Program-made: the position numbers and the translations under genes | The notes under the pieces: generated by a model | Seen by the model: only the letters and a program-made list of their open reading frames with translations | The model's database searches: none | What the model was told of the DNA's origin: nothing | Shown: one piece after another, positions 29,901-41,700 of the stretch | Position numbering within the stretch: position 1 is the stretch's first letter | Layout of the letters: each line of letters begins with the position of its first letter | Source of the DNA: Euborellia annulipes | Taxonomy: Eukaryota > Arthropoda > Insecta > Dermaptera > Anisolabididae | DNA: 64,000 nucleotides | Assembly (NCBI GenBank): GCA_023213315.1 | Contig: JAKCPI010011685.1 | Coordinates: 1 to 64,000, forward strand | Reading direction: 5' to 3'

Positions 29901-32900
29901 GACTGTGGTTTTTTCATTAAAAAAAAGTGAATTTGTTTGAAATATTAATGAGTAAAAAACTTACAAAAGATGCTGGTTAATGTCAAATAGAAGAGTCCCT
30001 TAAAGGAAACATAAGCCCTCCACCGCTCAGGAGTAAATCCTGAATGCGTCAGTGTTTTAAATAGAAACTTAAAAATAATAAAGAAAATTACCTAGTAATA
30101 CTATAATTTCAGAATCAGAGAATTGTCCTTTTTCAACCATCAAATGGAAGCTGCCCATCGATTTACTCATTTTGGGATATTCATAGTGGTTCATTCTCTT
30201 GACTTCTTCTTCAGTAGCACTTTCAGCTACTTTGAATACAAGAGATTCATCACGGAAGCGCAGATTTTCAGTTGGAACAAAACCGTCCAAGAAGATATTT
30301 ATACCTGCAATAATAGAATATTTGTTAATATAACATTACAATTGTAGAGCTTGAAAAGTGAATTATATAAATCAAAATTATTGGAATTTCGATATAGGCT
30401 GTGTTGTTTTACTAACCTTCACGCACTGAGAAAGGCATAGTAACAACACCATACGCGCCTGGAACTCCATATAAACAACAAATAAAATCTGATAGATAAT
30501 CAAGAACTGATAAATCGTGTTCAACAACTATAATAAATTTATCTGGATGAATAAGGGAGCGAATTGTGATGGCAGCGTTTAAACGTTGTTTAACGTCCAA
30601 ATAAGAACTAGGCTCATCAAACATGAAAATGTCTCCATCCTGAATGCACACCATCGCGCATGCAAATCTTTGTAATTCTCCACCGGAAAGAGCCTCTACT
30701 GTCCGACTTCGGATATTCTTCAAATCTAAAAAAGAAATAGTAAATATTAAAAACATATATATAAAACATATATAGGAAAGATTAATAAATAATTTGATCT
30801 TTACTATACTATAAAATTTTAATAATCAAAATATTGTTTTACTCTTGAGCAAATATGAACCTTGGAGCCTGAGCCAGTCGACAGATTATTATACACTATT
30901 ATACTCTATACCATTTTCTAATGTTACCGCCATGGTCATTGTTGCGAAATTTCGTTCAAATCGGCGAGGGGAAGGCCGTACACTCCACTTGTTAGTTTTT
31001 TGTGGCAAAGTATTTCTATTATTTAAGAAAGAACTTTTTTAGCCACTTTTTTAAATGTAGCATGGAATAAAAATCTTTTTTAAATAACGTCAACATTTTG
31101 GGAACGCATCGTCCCCATCTTCAGGAAATATATATTGAAAATGAGAGTTTAATGTTAGTTGTATTTGATGAGAGGGGTCGGAAAAAAGAAACCGACCAAA
31201 TTTCCAGGAAACGTCTTGGAACAATGGAAATATTTCGGCAGGCCCAGCCTCCCATAATTCATTGGCATTCAATTCATTCTGCATGGAGAGACGAGGATTG
31301 GATGAGAATTCGAACGTCCTTTCTACCAGTCTTTAAATATTTATATTTTTCAAGTTGTGAAATATTGCAAAATATTAAATATATGAGTATCTTAAATAAG
31401 ATAAAATTATTATCAGAAATTTTGAGTTTTAACGTTTAAGGATTTAGCTGAATCATTTGCTTTTATGTAAATTAAACAAACATTTTTGTAGGAAAATATT
31501 TAAATTTCCTCTAGGTTTACAATTTAATTAAACCTTCAAATACTGGGCACCTCAGAAATAATTAAGACATTTAGGTATCAAGAGCAGTGGCGGTCCCAGG
31601 AATTTTTAAGGGGGAGGGTCGGGGATTCGAAATTTTTTGTGTAGGAAAGCTGTAGATAAGCAGAGAACATTCATGGAGGGGAGGGTAATGCAAGTAATAA
31701 TGATTTATTATATTTTAATTCCGGATTCTAATTATCATTAAAAGAGAAATTTTGTATGGTTAATATTAATATTTCTTCTTTCTATAGGGAGTGAGAGCCT
31801 TCTGGTCCCCCCGGGACCGCTAGTGATCAAGAATATTCAAAATAATATATATAATGTAAATTATAATACCTAATAATTCCGCTATTTCTTCTTGATTTTT
31901 CCTTTCATCTTTTTTGTCCAATAACTGTTGCACAGTTCCTTTCACAGCTTTTGGAATCTGATCTACATATTGGGGTTTAATCAACGCTTTTAAATCGTCT
32001 TCTAAAATTTTTGTGAAATAATTTTGAAGTTCAGAACCACGGAAATGATTCAATATTTCGGTCCAATCTGGAGGATCCTAAAAAAAAATATGCCAATGTT
32101 ATTAGTTAAATAATTATAAAATAAAATAATCAATTTATATTATAATTTCAAAAATATTTATATTAATAATAGCAAATAAATAATTTTAATTTCAAAATAT
32201 TAATACTTTGCTAAAAGAAAAAATATATATATACTTATAAAAATATATATATATACCGTATATCTGCCCAAATTAGGCTTTTGTTTTCCAGCAAGGATCT
32301 TGAGAGCTGTCGATTTTCCAATACCATTGGTTCCTACAAGACCAAGAACTTCACCTGGTCGAGGAATAGGCAAACGATGTAATTTAAAAGAATTCTGAGA
32401 ATAACGATGAGTTGTATCTTTTTCCAAATTTGATGGAAGATTTATAATATTAAGGGCTTCGAATGGGCATTTCTGAAAAAAAAAAACAAATAATATTATT
32501 AAATATATTGCATATAATAATGATATATATAATTATGTATTTCAAATAAAAAGTTGATAATTTTTTGAAATAAAATGATTTCATAATTCGAAGAGAAGTT
32601 GCTGTTGATGTTATGGAATGGAAAAGAACAAGTACAGGTGCAGCAAATGAAGAGAGCCTTTGGATGCTAAATGCCGAAAAAGGAAACGTTTCGGACAAAA
32701 TTTATTTGTCCATCTTCAGTCCTCGTTGGCTTATAAATTAATTAGGCACAAAGTTGTCATTGTTGTTTTGGCACGAATTTGTGCGCATGTATATTTTTAT
32801 AAAAATAGGCGAGTGTCAATGTTTCGTGAGTGTCTATAAGATATTACCATTATCTTATAGACACTCACGAAACATTGACACTCGCCTATTTTTATAAAAA

Positions 32901-34192
32901 TATACATGCGCACAAATTCGTGCCAAAACAACAATGACAACTTTGTGCCTAATTAATTTATAAGCCAACGAGGACTGAAGATGGACAAATAAATTTTGTC
33001 CGAAACGTCTCCTTTTTCGGCATTTAGCATCCAAAGGCTCTCTTCATTTGCTGCACACATATGCTGTGAAAAATATGAGTATCCTTTGAACAGACGCCTG
33101 ATTAAAAGATGAAATAAATATTTATTTTATTTATTAAAAAATTGCTCTGATGTGATTCATGTCTCATATGAGCAGTAGATACAATATAAATAATTGACCT
33201 AATGCTCACCAATTCATTACATAATTCCAAATACCAACTCATCAAAGAAAAAACGAAAAAAAAAAATCAAACTAGACCACATAGTTTTGCATTTCGAAAT
33301 TCAGAATTCTTCATTGTTCCAACATAGCCTCCACACAGCAGCCTGGATCGAAAAATTTACAGAGTGCATCTTTTTTTTTTTTTTTAATTCTTTATTTCTC
33401 GGCTGTAGCACGAAGCCATTCAGCCCTCCGATTTTTTTCTCCATACAAACAGAGTGCATCTTCTAAAGAAGTGAATTCAACAGCACAGAGGCCCTCACCA
33501 AAAACGATTTGTGATAAAATATCGTCCGAGACCGAGGCATAACCAAATCTTCACGACATGATCTAAGCCTGGTACACTCAATAAAAGTTCATATAGATTA
33601 GATTGCTTGTGAATAAGTTATAACTAAAAGTTCTCGGCAGATAGCTCATCCAGCCCCTGAGCCTAACCGTTTGAAGAGACTTCATAAAACACATTTCAAT
33701 AGTCGAGGTGCTGAAAATTGACCGAACCAAATAATAATATGAAAACAAAAGTGAAAAAATGTCAGTTTTAGAATAATTGTCAATCCACCAACTCACCAGA
33801 TGTTAGTGTCACACATCAAGATTTTAAAAATATTTTTGAATTTACGTGATATAATTTTGCAAATTAAAAAAAAAAATAATAATTTCAAAAGAATGTTTTG
33901 ATATGTTGAAGAAGAAAGTAAAAACATGTTTCCTAAATGATTTCCATTTTTTTAATTAATAAAACTGAAATTGACTTACTTTAACACATATGCCGCATCC
34001 AATGCAGAGTTCTTCAGATATTCTAGCAATTTTATCATTTGGCGACACTTCGATACAGAGTTTGCCCATCCGAACAACTGGGCAGGATTTTTTGCATTCC
34101 TGTCGACATCGTTTGGGTTTGCATTTGTCTGCGTTTACAATTGCAATTCGTGTCAATTTATCAGTCTCTTCTGTTGCTTTACTACGAGGCAT
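26915..34192 (-). CDS. ABCE1: ABCE1, ribosome recycling factor (Rli1)
   Basis: Nine coding exons join in phase: 34192-33980, 32472-32257, 32077-31870, 30725-30417, 30304-30092, 29508-29321, 28931-28746, 28611-28366 and 26962-26915 (stop TAA), giving 608 aa (family about 600). The N-terminal iron-sulfur part has the two cysteine clusters ([26 protein letters not shown]). The first ATPase follows: Walker [10 protein letters not shown], signature [11 protein letters not shown], Walker [12 protein letters not shown]. Then the hinge and second ATPase: signature [11 protein letters not shown], Walker [14 protein letters not shown]-loop VVEHDF. The second Walker A spans exons 5-6 (LGENGTGKT). ABCE1 splits terminated ribosomes into subunits in the cytosol. 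The last exon encodes only 15 residues (ends FFLED). Start: first ATG after the 5' UTR intron. Confidence 0.97.
27163..27403. mobile_element. CAGTGGCGT-type MITE
   Basis: Ends CAGTGGCGT and ACGCCACTG are inverted. C- and G-runs lie inside near both ends. Flanking octamers (ACTACGAG, CCACGAAA) do not match well, so the target duplication is unproven. It lies in the last ABCE1 intron. Confidence 0.5.
31060..31130 (-). repeat. Remnant hammerhead arm in ABCE1 intron
   Basis: The minus strand reads CTGAAGA, GGGGACGATGCGTTCCC, then AAAATGTTGACG. The core GAA is lost (CAAAATG). It resembles the 14121-14553 subfamily (GATGCGTTCCC loop). Confidence 0.55.
31585..31825. mobile_element. hAT-type MITE (CAGTGGCGGTCCC)
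   Basis: Ends CAGTGGCGGTCCCAGG and CCCGGGACCGCTAGTG are inverted. ATCAAGAG (31577-31584) and ATCAAGAA (31826-31833) form an 8-bp duplication with one change. It lies in an ABCE1 intron. Confidence 0.8.
32681..32724 (-). ncRNA. Hammerhead-like ribozyme motif
   Basis: The minus strand (same strand as ABCE1) reads AGGA - CTGAAGA - T - GGACAAA/TTTGTCC - GAAACGTT - TCCT. Stem II is seven pairs, stem I four. The cleavage base would be U. Confidence 0.68.
32971..33013 (+). ncRNA. Hammerhead-like ribozyme motif
   Basis: The plus strand reads AGGA - CTGAAGA - T - GGACAAA/TTTGTCC - GAAACGTC - TCCT. It is the same as the partner except that the cleavage base is C. It is antisense to ABCE1. Confidence 0.7.
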
Positions 34193-34387
34193 CTTAAAAA
34201 TATAAATAAAAGAAAAAAATTTAAAAATTATTAAAATGAGTTTTAGGTTTTTAGGTTATATTACAATATGGAGTTTTTTGTGATATCTTTTTGAGGTAAA
34301 GAAAGATTTTTAATTTTAAAATTTTCGATATTTTGAGGTATTAAATAAGTAAAATATTCAAAATAATTGGATTTTAGAATAACTTAC

Positions 34388-34530
34388 GATTAATGCCTCT
34401 TTATATTCCTCGGAGTTGGATCCACGCGAGGTTCCTTTATCAAATCGAGGAGAAGAAAGGGGAAAAGAGTGGAGATGGAAAATAGAACTCAATTAATGAA
34501 GGGATGCCAGCGAACGCAGCTCTACCTATT
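34388..34530 (-). other. ABCE1: Probable ABCE1 5' UTR exon and promoter side
   Basis: On the minus strand a good donor (ATC|GTAAGTTATT) ends at 34388, and the coding exon is preceded by an acceptor AAG directly before ATG (34193-34195). This supports a non-coding first exon of unknown 5' end. Inference from splice sites only. Confidence 0.5.
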
Positions 34531-35783
34531 GGTCATTTGAAGAACTAATTGAACAGCTCTTTTTTTGAAAAGTTAAGTATTTTTTATAAAATAACATCGA
34601 GTTTGAGATTTATTTTAGAAACACTTGAACTCATTTACTGTCAAGGCAGCCGAGTTAGAAGTGTTCCCATAAGAAATGCATTGAAGCGTGGATTGATTAG
34701 CGGGAGCGCACCGAGGAAGCAACGGCCATTGAAATCGCAGCTTAAGGGAGAAGGGGTCAAAGCTCAATCCTTAATTTATTCTTGCGCGAGGTTGGGCGCC
34801 CCTGAATTAATTTTTGGGCACGCCAAGGGCGAGGAAGAGAAGAGGAGAGCGATTGCCTCATTTAGTCCTTACCTAAATACGCTACTGCGTCTTTTATATT
34901 CCTTTTAATTGTTTTAAGTATTAGACCTTTTTCTTCCTGGCTGCATGTGACTATTGGTCATTATAGGTCTTCGGACCTTATGCACCCATTCCAAAAAAAA
35001 AAAAAGACCATGACTCTCTAAAAGAATCTCTTTTCATCTGTAGAAAGATGAAAGGCTAACCAGCGCTGAAACTCTGGATAGGGGACCTTCGGAAGGTTGA
35101 ATGGCGGAAATGATCTTTTTTAAATATATTTTAATTAAAAATAATAATAATGAACTTTCCAGAATAATGATTGATGATATTTCAAATATTTGAAGAATAA
35201 ATAAAATTGTTGCCGAGTCTTTTTCTCAAAAATATTTATTCGCCTAATGCTGACCATGTAACTAGTAGGAATAAAAGGATTCTTCTTCCTCTTTTATACC
35301 TTTTTCTTCCCCTTTTTAACTTTCCTTTTTCTTTCATTTGGGTTCAGAGAAGTTTAGTTTGAGAACAAATCCATAAAGTTCTAATCCAGTATTTCATTGA
35401 ATTATTTTTTGGTCTTGTATCTGCTCAACTTTTTCTGATGATTTTTTCAAAATCCACAGATCTACAGATCTGAAAGTTAAAGGTTACAATCTTTATTCGC
35501 ACTAGTTCTAAATTTTTAAAAATAAATAAAAATAATATTTGATACTATTAAAAATGAATTGGAAGTATTAACAATAAATATTTAATAAAAGAATGTTTAT
35601 ATTCATTATATATATATAGTATACATATAACTCATTAAATAAAATTTATTTATATAGGTATATATAAAATTTCTGTTAAGTCATAATAATTAATAGGAAT
35701 TAAATTTATTTAATAAAATTATAAATAATAATGAGAAATCTGATTAGTTATCACTAGTTATTCCAGTCGTTACGTTCTTGGGA
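34531..35783. other. Intergenic region SCYL2 3' end to ABCE1 5' end
   Basis: Contains a GC-richer stretch at about 34640-34850 upstream of ABCE1 that could be promoter or an old repeat. The open frame in it has no recognisable features. The rest is AT-rich. Confidence 0.4.
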
Positions 35784-38700
35784 CTAGCTTAAAAGATCAT
35801 TAATTTCAGAAGATGATAGAAGTTTTGTAGTTTGTGAGGTTTGGAATGATTGTGAAGACATTGGATTAGGATTTAGTGGCATCATCGAAGATTGAACACT
35901 CATTTGATTAAGAGGGATCTTTTTGTTGTTGTTATTAGGCAAAAGAGAGTCAAGGGCACTATAATTGGATGTTGGGTTAGAAGAAGAAAAAGAATTTTGT
36001 TGCCATGGTGTTGTCATCGGTGGACTATTCCAACGAATAGGTTGTGACTGTGGAGATGTCGCACTTTGAAATGGACCAAATCCTTGATTGTTGTTTGTGA
36101 TAGAGCGAGATGAGGATGAAGATGAGATTTGCATTTGTTGGAGATTGCTTTCGACAAGTGAAGCTGTTAAATCCTTGGGTTTAGTATGTTGAGCTGGAGT
36201 TGGAGCTGAAGATGGTGTTAAACATGATTGTGCTTCTAAGTGTTGAGTAACTTCTTGCTGCTTGGCCAATCTGAACAGAAAATAAATTATAATAAAAGTC
36301 ATGTTTGACGGAGGTGTATAACTGATTTTGGGGTCTATTTTCTAAAAATAGTCGTTAAAATTTAACATCATAAATTTGGTGGTGAAAAACAAAGCAAAAC
36401 ATCAGCGATAACCTAAATATTTGATGCATTAAATACGGCGTTAAAATATTAAAGGCACCCTCTAAACCTGACATTAATTTTTAACACTATTGACTAAATG
36501 TTAACGCGCTGGCGTTAAAAAATGCTATTCTCTAATTCAAGTTTTAACAGCGACGTTAACATTTTACTTTTTAGCATCAGGTGTTAACGATCTATATGAA
36601 AATAGCATGATTTCTGCTTGTTCGTGTTTTTACATCCCTCGATAATCTCTCGCGCTTGTGCATCACTAACTTGATTTGTTATTCTCAATCTAGTAGGCCC
36701 ATCTGATACATTAGCGTTAAAAATGCTATTCTCTAAACAAAGATTTAACATCGGCGTTAACATGTCTCAAGGCTATCAAAATCATAACCTTTTATTTAAC
36801 CCTACCCCCCTATTTGATGCATTAAATACGGCGATAAAATATTAAAGGCACCCTCTAGACCTGACATTAATTTTTAACACTATTGACTAAATGTTAACGC
36901 GTTGGCGTTAAAGCTTTTGCTTACAAAATAGCAATTTGAGACAAGGAGCTGTTAAAATGAATTAATGCTGATTTCAGATCTTTAAAGTTAACGTTTTTGC
37001 TTAGAAAATAGACCCGAATATGTAGTTTAAAGGTTTCTGGATTTCTCCAATGAGCAAGCAGCTAGTAGTTTTTTCAATTTATATTTATTAATTAATGTGC
37101 CAGGAGCGACGTTTCGGTCGCCTATAAGACCATCCCTAGGGCCAAGCCATAATCAATATCTTGATTCTCCAATGGTCATATTGGCAAAAAAACATTATTA
37201 ATTTAATAAATCCAATGACCAAATTAGATAGTTGTTACATAAACAATTTATAGCTGAGATGTTATATTAATAAGAGGGTAAAAATGAGAAATGCAGCTAA
37301 GGTTATTTCTTTATTATGAATTATTAAATATATAACATTTTTTATTATAAATTAATCGAATAAATAAATAACCTGCATAAATAGCTGCATTTCTCATTTT
37401 TACTCTCTTATTAACAAATTAGATAGATAGAGTGACTTCCTCACGCTCTGTCTATAGTACCTACATTCTATCTAATTTGGTCATTGGATTTATTAAATAA
37501 TAATGTCTCTTAAAAAAAAAAAAATGTCTTTTGCCAATATGACCATTGGAGGATCAATATATTGACAATGGCTTGGTCCTGAGGATTGTCCTATATGCGA
37601 CCGAAACGGCCCTGGTACATTAATTAATAAATATAAATTGAAAAAACTACTAGGTGTATGCTCATTGGAGAAATACAGAAACATTTAAATTATAATAAAA
37701 GTTATTTGAATGTGAATTAAAATCTTGGGCATATTCACCTTTGCTTTTCTTGTAGACTAAGATTATTTCCCATTGAAGTAGGAGAAGAAACAGTTTTTAT
37801 AGGCTGGCTATTATTAATCGTAGTAGTTGAACTGGATGAAGTGTTTCCTGACATAAAACTATCTAATCCAAGTCCAGAAAACATATTATCCAAATCGTTT
37901 TTAGGTTGAGGAGCAGCAACAAGTGGAGCCGCAGTTGGTAGAGTCATGACTGCCATTGTTTTTTGTTCATTGCGAATTGAATTTAATTGTTCTAATTTAA
38001 CTCGTTGTTCATTTTCTACACGTGACACCATGTCTTTAATCAGTGTCATTAGAGCATTAAATTGTGACATTGTTAATCCATTTTCAATGCTAAGCGGCAT
38101 TAAGAATGGAATTATCTGATTTGCCATTATTTCTTTAGAAATTCCAAGTTTTTTATGCTCGAGTGCTAATTTGTATATTCCTAAAAAAAAAAAATATATA
38201 ACATATGAATTTAAAATAGAGAGTATTTTAATATTGAATATTTAAGCAAATTTTACCTAAAATCCCCATTAGAACAGCTGGTTCTCGGCTTGGAATTTGA
38301 GGAAGAAATGATAAAATTTCATCAATTACCAGCCATTTATCAAGATGTTCCAGCAATTTTCCAACACAAACCAAACAATTCACTCGAACCGATAAATAGG
38401 AAGTATTTATACAAAGTCGTTTTATTCTTGGTAGAAGAGCATTCTAAAAAAAATAATTTACATTAATGTTTATTTGTGATTATATATAAAAATAAAAAAA
38501 TAATAATTACTTTCATTGCGGGATAATCAATAAGCGATGCATAAGTTGGGAGAGCACTTAAGCATAATTCCTGAATTTGTTGTGCATCAGCTTCAAGTGC
38601 TCTATAAATCATTGGCAATACATTTGCTTTAATATCCTCCGCTGGTGTCAATCTTAAAAGCAATTCCATCTTTTGCATAAAGATAAGAAGAATCTAAAAA

Positions 38701-41700
38701 AAAATAGTTAATACAAATCAATTTATTATTATATTACACTATCTATATTCCTAAATATTAAATTTTAATTACCAATAGCTAATTTATCAGAATAAACCGA
38801 GAGACAAAAATGAAATTTTTGAATTAAGAAGTATTAGAATAATAGACAGGAAGAGAGGATGTCAGCCAAAAGGAGAGCCTCTATCGAATAAAAAATCTCA
38901 AAGTAAATTCTTTTTTATTAATATTCGGACAATCGAGGATCGCTATTAGGAATGAGCTGTGCAAAGGTAGTCCAACGGAAACTGGCATAGATCTCTAAAG
39001 GAAGGCTGTTTCAAAAGTACCTGTTAACACAACAGCCCGGGACATTGTCCCAGATCTATGGTTAGGGCAGGAGAGGCTAAGAGGCTAAGAGGCTCTGACG
39101 TTCCGGAGTGGATGTGTCAAATAAATAATGCGGTTTTAGTGGTGCCGTTTTAGTGATTTTAAAAAGAAATACAAAGTATCTATATTTCATGAATCTTCCC
39201 AGTCCCCGCCAGCCAGGTGGGTCTATCCTTCATTGTTAAAGGTCTAGCCTGACACTGGGAAATAAATATTAATAAAAAACTGGCTTATTTGAGCGTTGAT
39301 TGAAAAAATTCTATCTTTTTCAAACAAAACTCTACTTTACTAATTAATAAAAAACAACATATTTATTTCTATAGCGCTTATACTACAAGTACCTGGATTG
39401 GATCTTGTAACTTCATGACTGATTTGAGCTGAGGAAGTATATATTGCGCAAACTCTTCTTTTGAACACTTTTCAGCTACAAGAAGCACGGGAGTAAGAAC
39501 AAAAGGTACCATCGCTGCATGAACATATTCTTTGGCGAGTGACGGAATCACTCGATGCAAACAGACACGATGCGGTAAATTCGGTAAAATTGCAGGCAAT
39601 CCTTTATAAAATTGTGATTTCTGAAGATTATCCCATTGAAATAAAGAATCTAAATAATTTAGAGTTTTTACTCCTACATCTTCAAAGTATTCGAACTGTA
39701 AAAAAAAGAAATAAATTTTTAAAATTTCAATGTTAATAATAATTTTTAATTTTATACAAACTTTAATGAATTGATGAGCATCGGGACGAAGTTCCGGATT
39801 AAAATGGATAAGCATTTTACACCATTCACGTAGTGCGTCAGGGATTGAACTCAATTTTAAAGTATTAAGCTGCTTCAACTGCAAAGGAAATTTTTTAATT
39901 TAAACTATTTTTTTTTATAAATGGTATAAGAAATTCGTGTCTATTATTTGAAATTAGTTTACTACAATTAAAAAGTATTTAGATTTACCTCTGATGCATT
40001 TCTTTTCATGAGTGAATAATCTCCATTGCATTGATAAATTGGCCGGCCGTTTTCTGAATGCAAGGCCACGATCAATTGACCAAGACTAAACATATCACTT
40101 GCTGGGGAATGTGTGAGAGTAAAAGCAGCCTCGGGAGCAAGATAATCAAGTGGAGGCTGTGCTAACATCGGAACTGAAGGACTGTATTCTTCAAAAGGCC
40201 AGTAGGGCTAGGAGAGAAAAAATATTTAATTGGAGAAAGGACAGGTTCTATTCATTTGAAAAAATATTTAATTAGTCTAAAAAAATGTGGATATGGAAAA
40301 AATTTTATGTTTAAGGAATTTATTAATAAAATTATTTTTTTCAATAGGATTCGGACCAGTAGGTTCAATTAAGTCAAAAAGTTTTCTAAAACAAAACTTT
40401 ATTTGACCCCAGACAATGTTTCGTCCACTTGCTGAAGGACTTCTTCAGTGGTTGGAGTCATAGAGAGCCATATGGCTGGTCCGAATCTTATTGGAAATTG
40501 TAAAGAAAGTTCCTGAGCTTCATAAAAATTAAAAATTATTTTTTTAATAATTTTTTACTCACCTGTGTTTCATGGGGGTTTTGAGATTGTACACAAAAAT
40601 CGAATCCAAATATTTTCCAAGCACCTTGATGATTTACTATAATACTCTCTGGACAGATATTTCTATGAAGTAACTTTACATCAGAATGAAGAAATGCCAG
40701 CCCTTCGCCAATCTAAGACAAATAAAAAATAAAATCTCAAGCTTATTAAATAAATTTAAACAAGTGTGTATAAAAACAATGAAGCAAATTAATATTCTTC
40801 CTTGGGTCAGTCTACATTTTAAATGTAAATATTTTGACCAGAATAACGCTAAGCCTCCTCACAACAAAATTGTTTTGACAGAAGACAGCCAAGGTACTTG
40901 CAAAAAAAGCGCTCGCTCGTATTCCGCTTTCCTATATAATACTCTTTGTTTTTGCAATAGTTTTTTAATTTCTCTATTTCAATCATTTCTATGATTTTTT
41001 CCAAAAGTTGTTTATTTCATGCAGGGCCGGAACTAGGAGATTTTTTAGGGGGGCAAAATTTAATTTGCCGCTCCTTTCTTAAAGTTTTCTATACAAAATT
41101 CATATCATTTTACCATTTTTTTTTTTTAGTAAATATTTTTTTAATCGCCGCCCCCTGATATCTGCCGCCCGGGGCACATGCACCCACTGCCCCCCCCCCC
41201 CTAGATCCGGCTTTGATTTCATGGTTTTATAATTAAAAAGGAAACAAGAGTAATCATCATTTATTGCAAAACGCAATTTATAGCTGTAATGTTATTAATA
41301 TATTCATAAGAAGGTAGAAAAATGAGTGATGCAGCCAAAATTTTTTCTTTATTTATTTAATCCTCACAGCTGACGTTTCGGTTCCGTGTTTGAACCATCT
41401 TCAGAGTTGGAGAAAAGTGATTATGAAAGTGTCTCCGTGGATTTTATACATTATTGAACCAAACCTTTAAAATGAAATATTTATATACCTGGTCATCGCA
41501 TACTGAGTATATACTTATTATATAAATATTTGGTTCAACAATGTATAAAACCCACGGGGACACTTACATAATGACTTTTCGCCAGCTCTGAAGATGGTTC
41601 AAACATGGAACCGAAACGTCAACTGTGTGGATTAAATAAATAAAGAAAAACTTTGGCTGTGACTCTCATTTTTCTACCTTCTTTTGAATAATAATTTTTT

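Larger units (their letters stand above)
32639..33055. repeat. Near-perfect palindrome with two ribozyme motifs
   Basis: Arms of about 200 bp (32639-32843 and 32851-33055) are reverse complements with very few changes around a 7-nt loop (TTACCAT). Each arm has a hammerhead-like core. The element sits in ABCE1 intron 1, close to the acceptor side, and would form a very long hairpin in the pre-mRNA. Confidence 0.92.
41303..41690. repeat. Palindrome with two ribozyme motifs
   Basis: Arms 41303-41470 and about 41545-41690 are inverted (AGAAGGTAGAAAAATGAG and complement; TTTGGTTCAA and complement). Both carry cores. It is in SCYL2 intron 3, about 90 bp from the hAT MITE. Confidence 0.85.

Noticed and set aside
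34549..34908. Plus-strand open frame of 119 codons upstream of ABCE1
   Set aside because: No domain, splice or composition support; more likely promoter or old repeat sequence.
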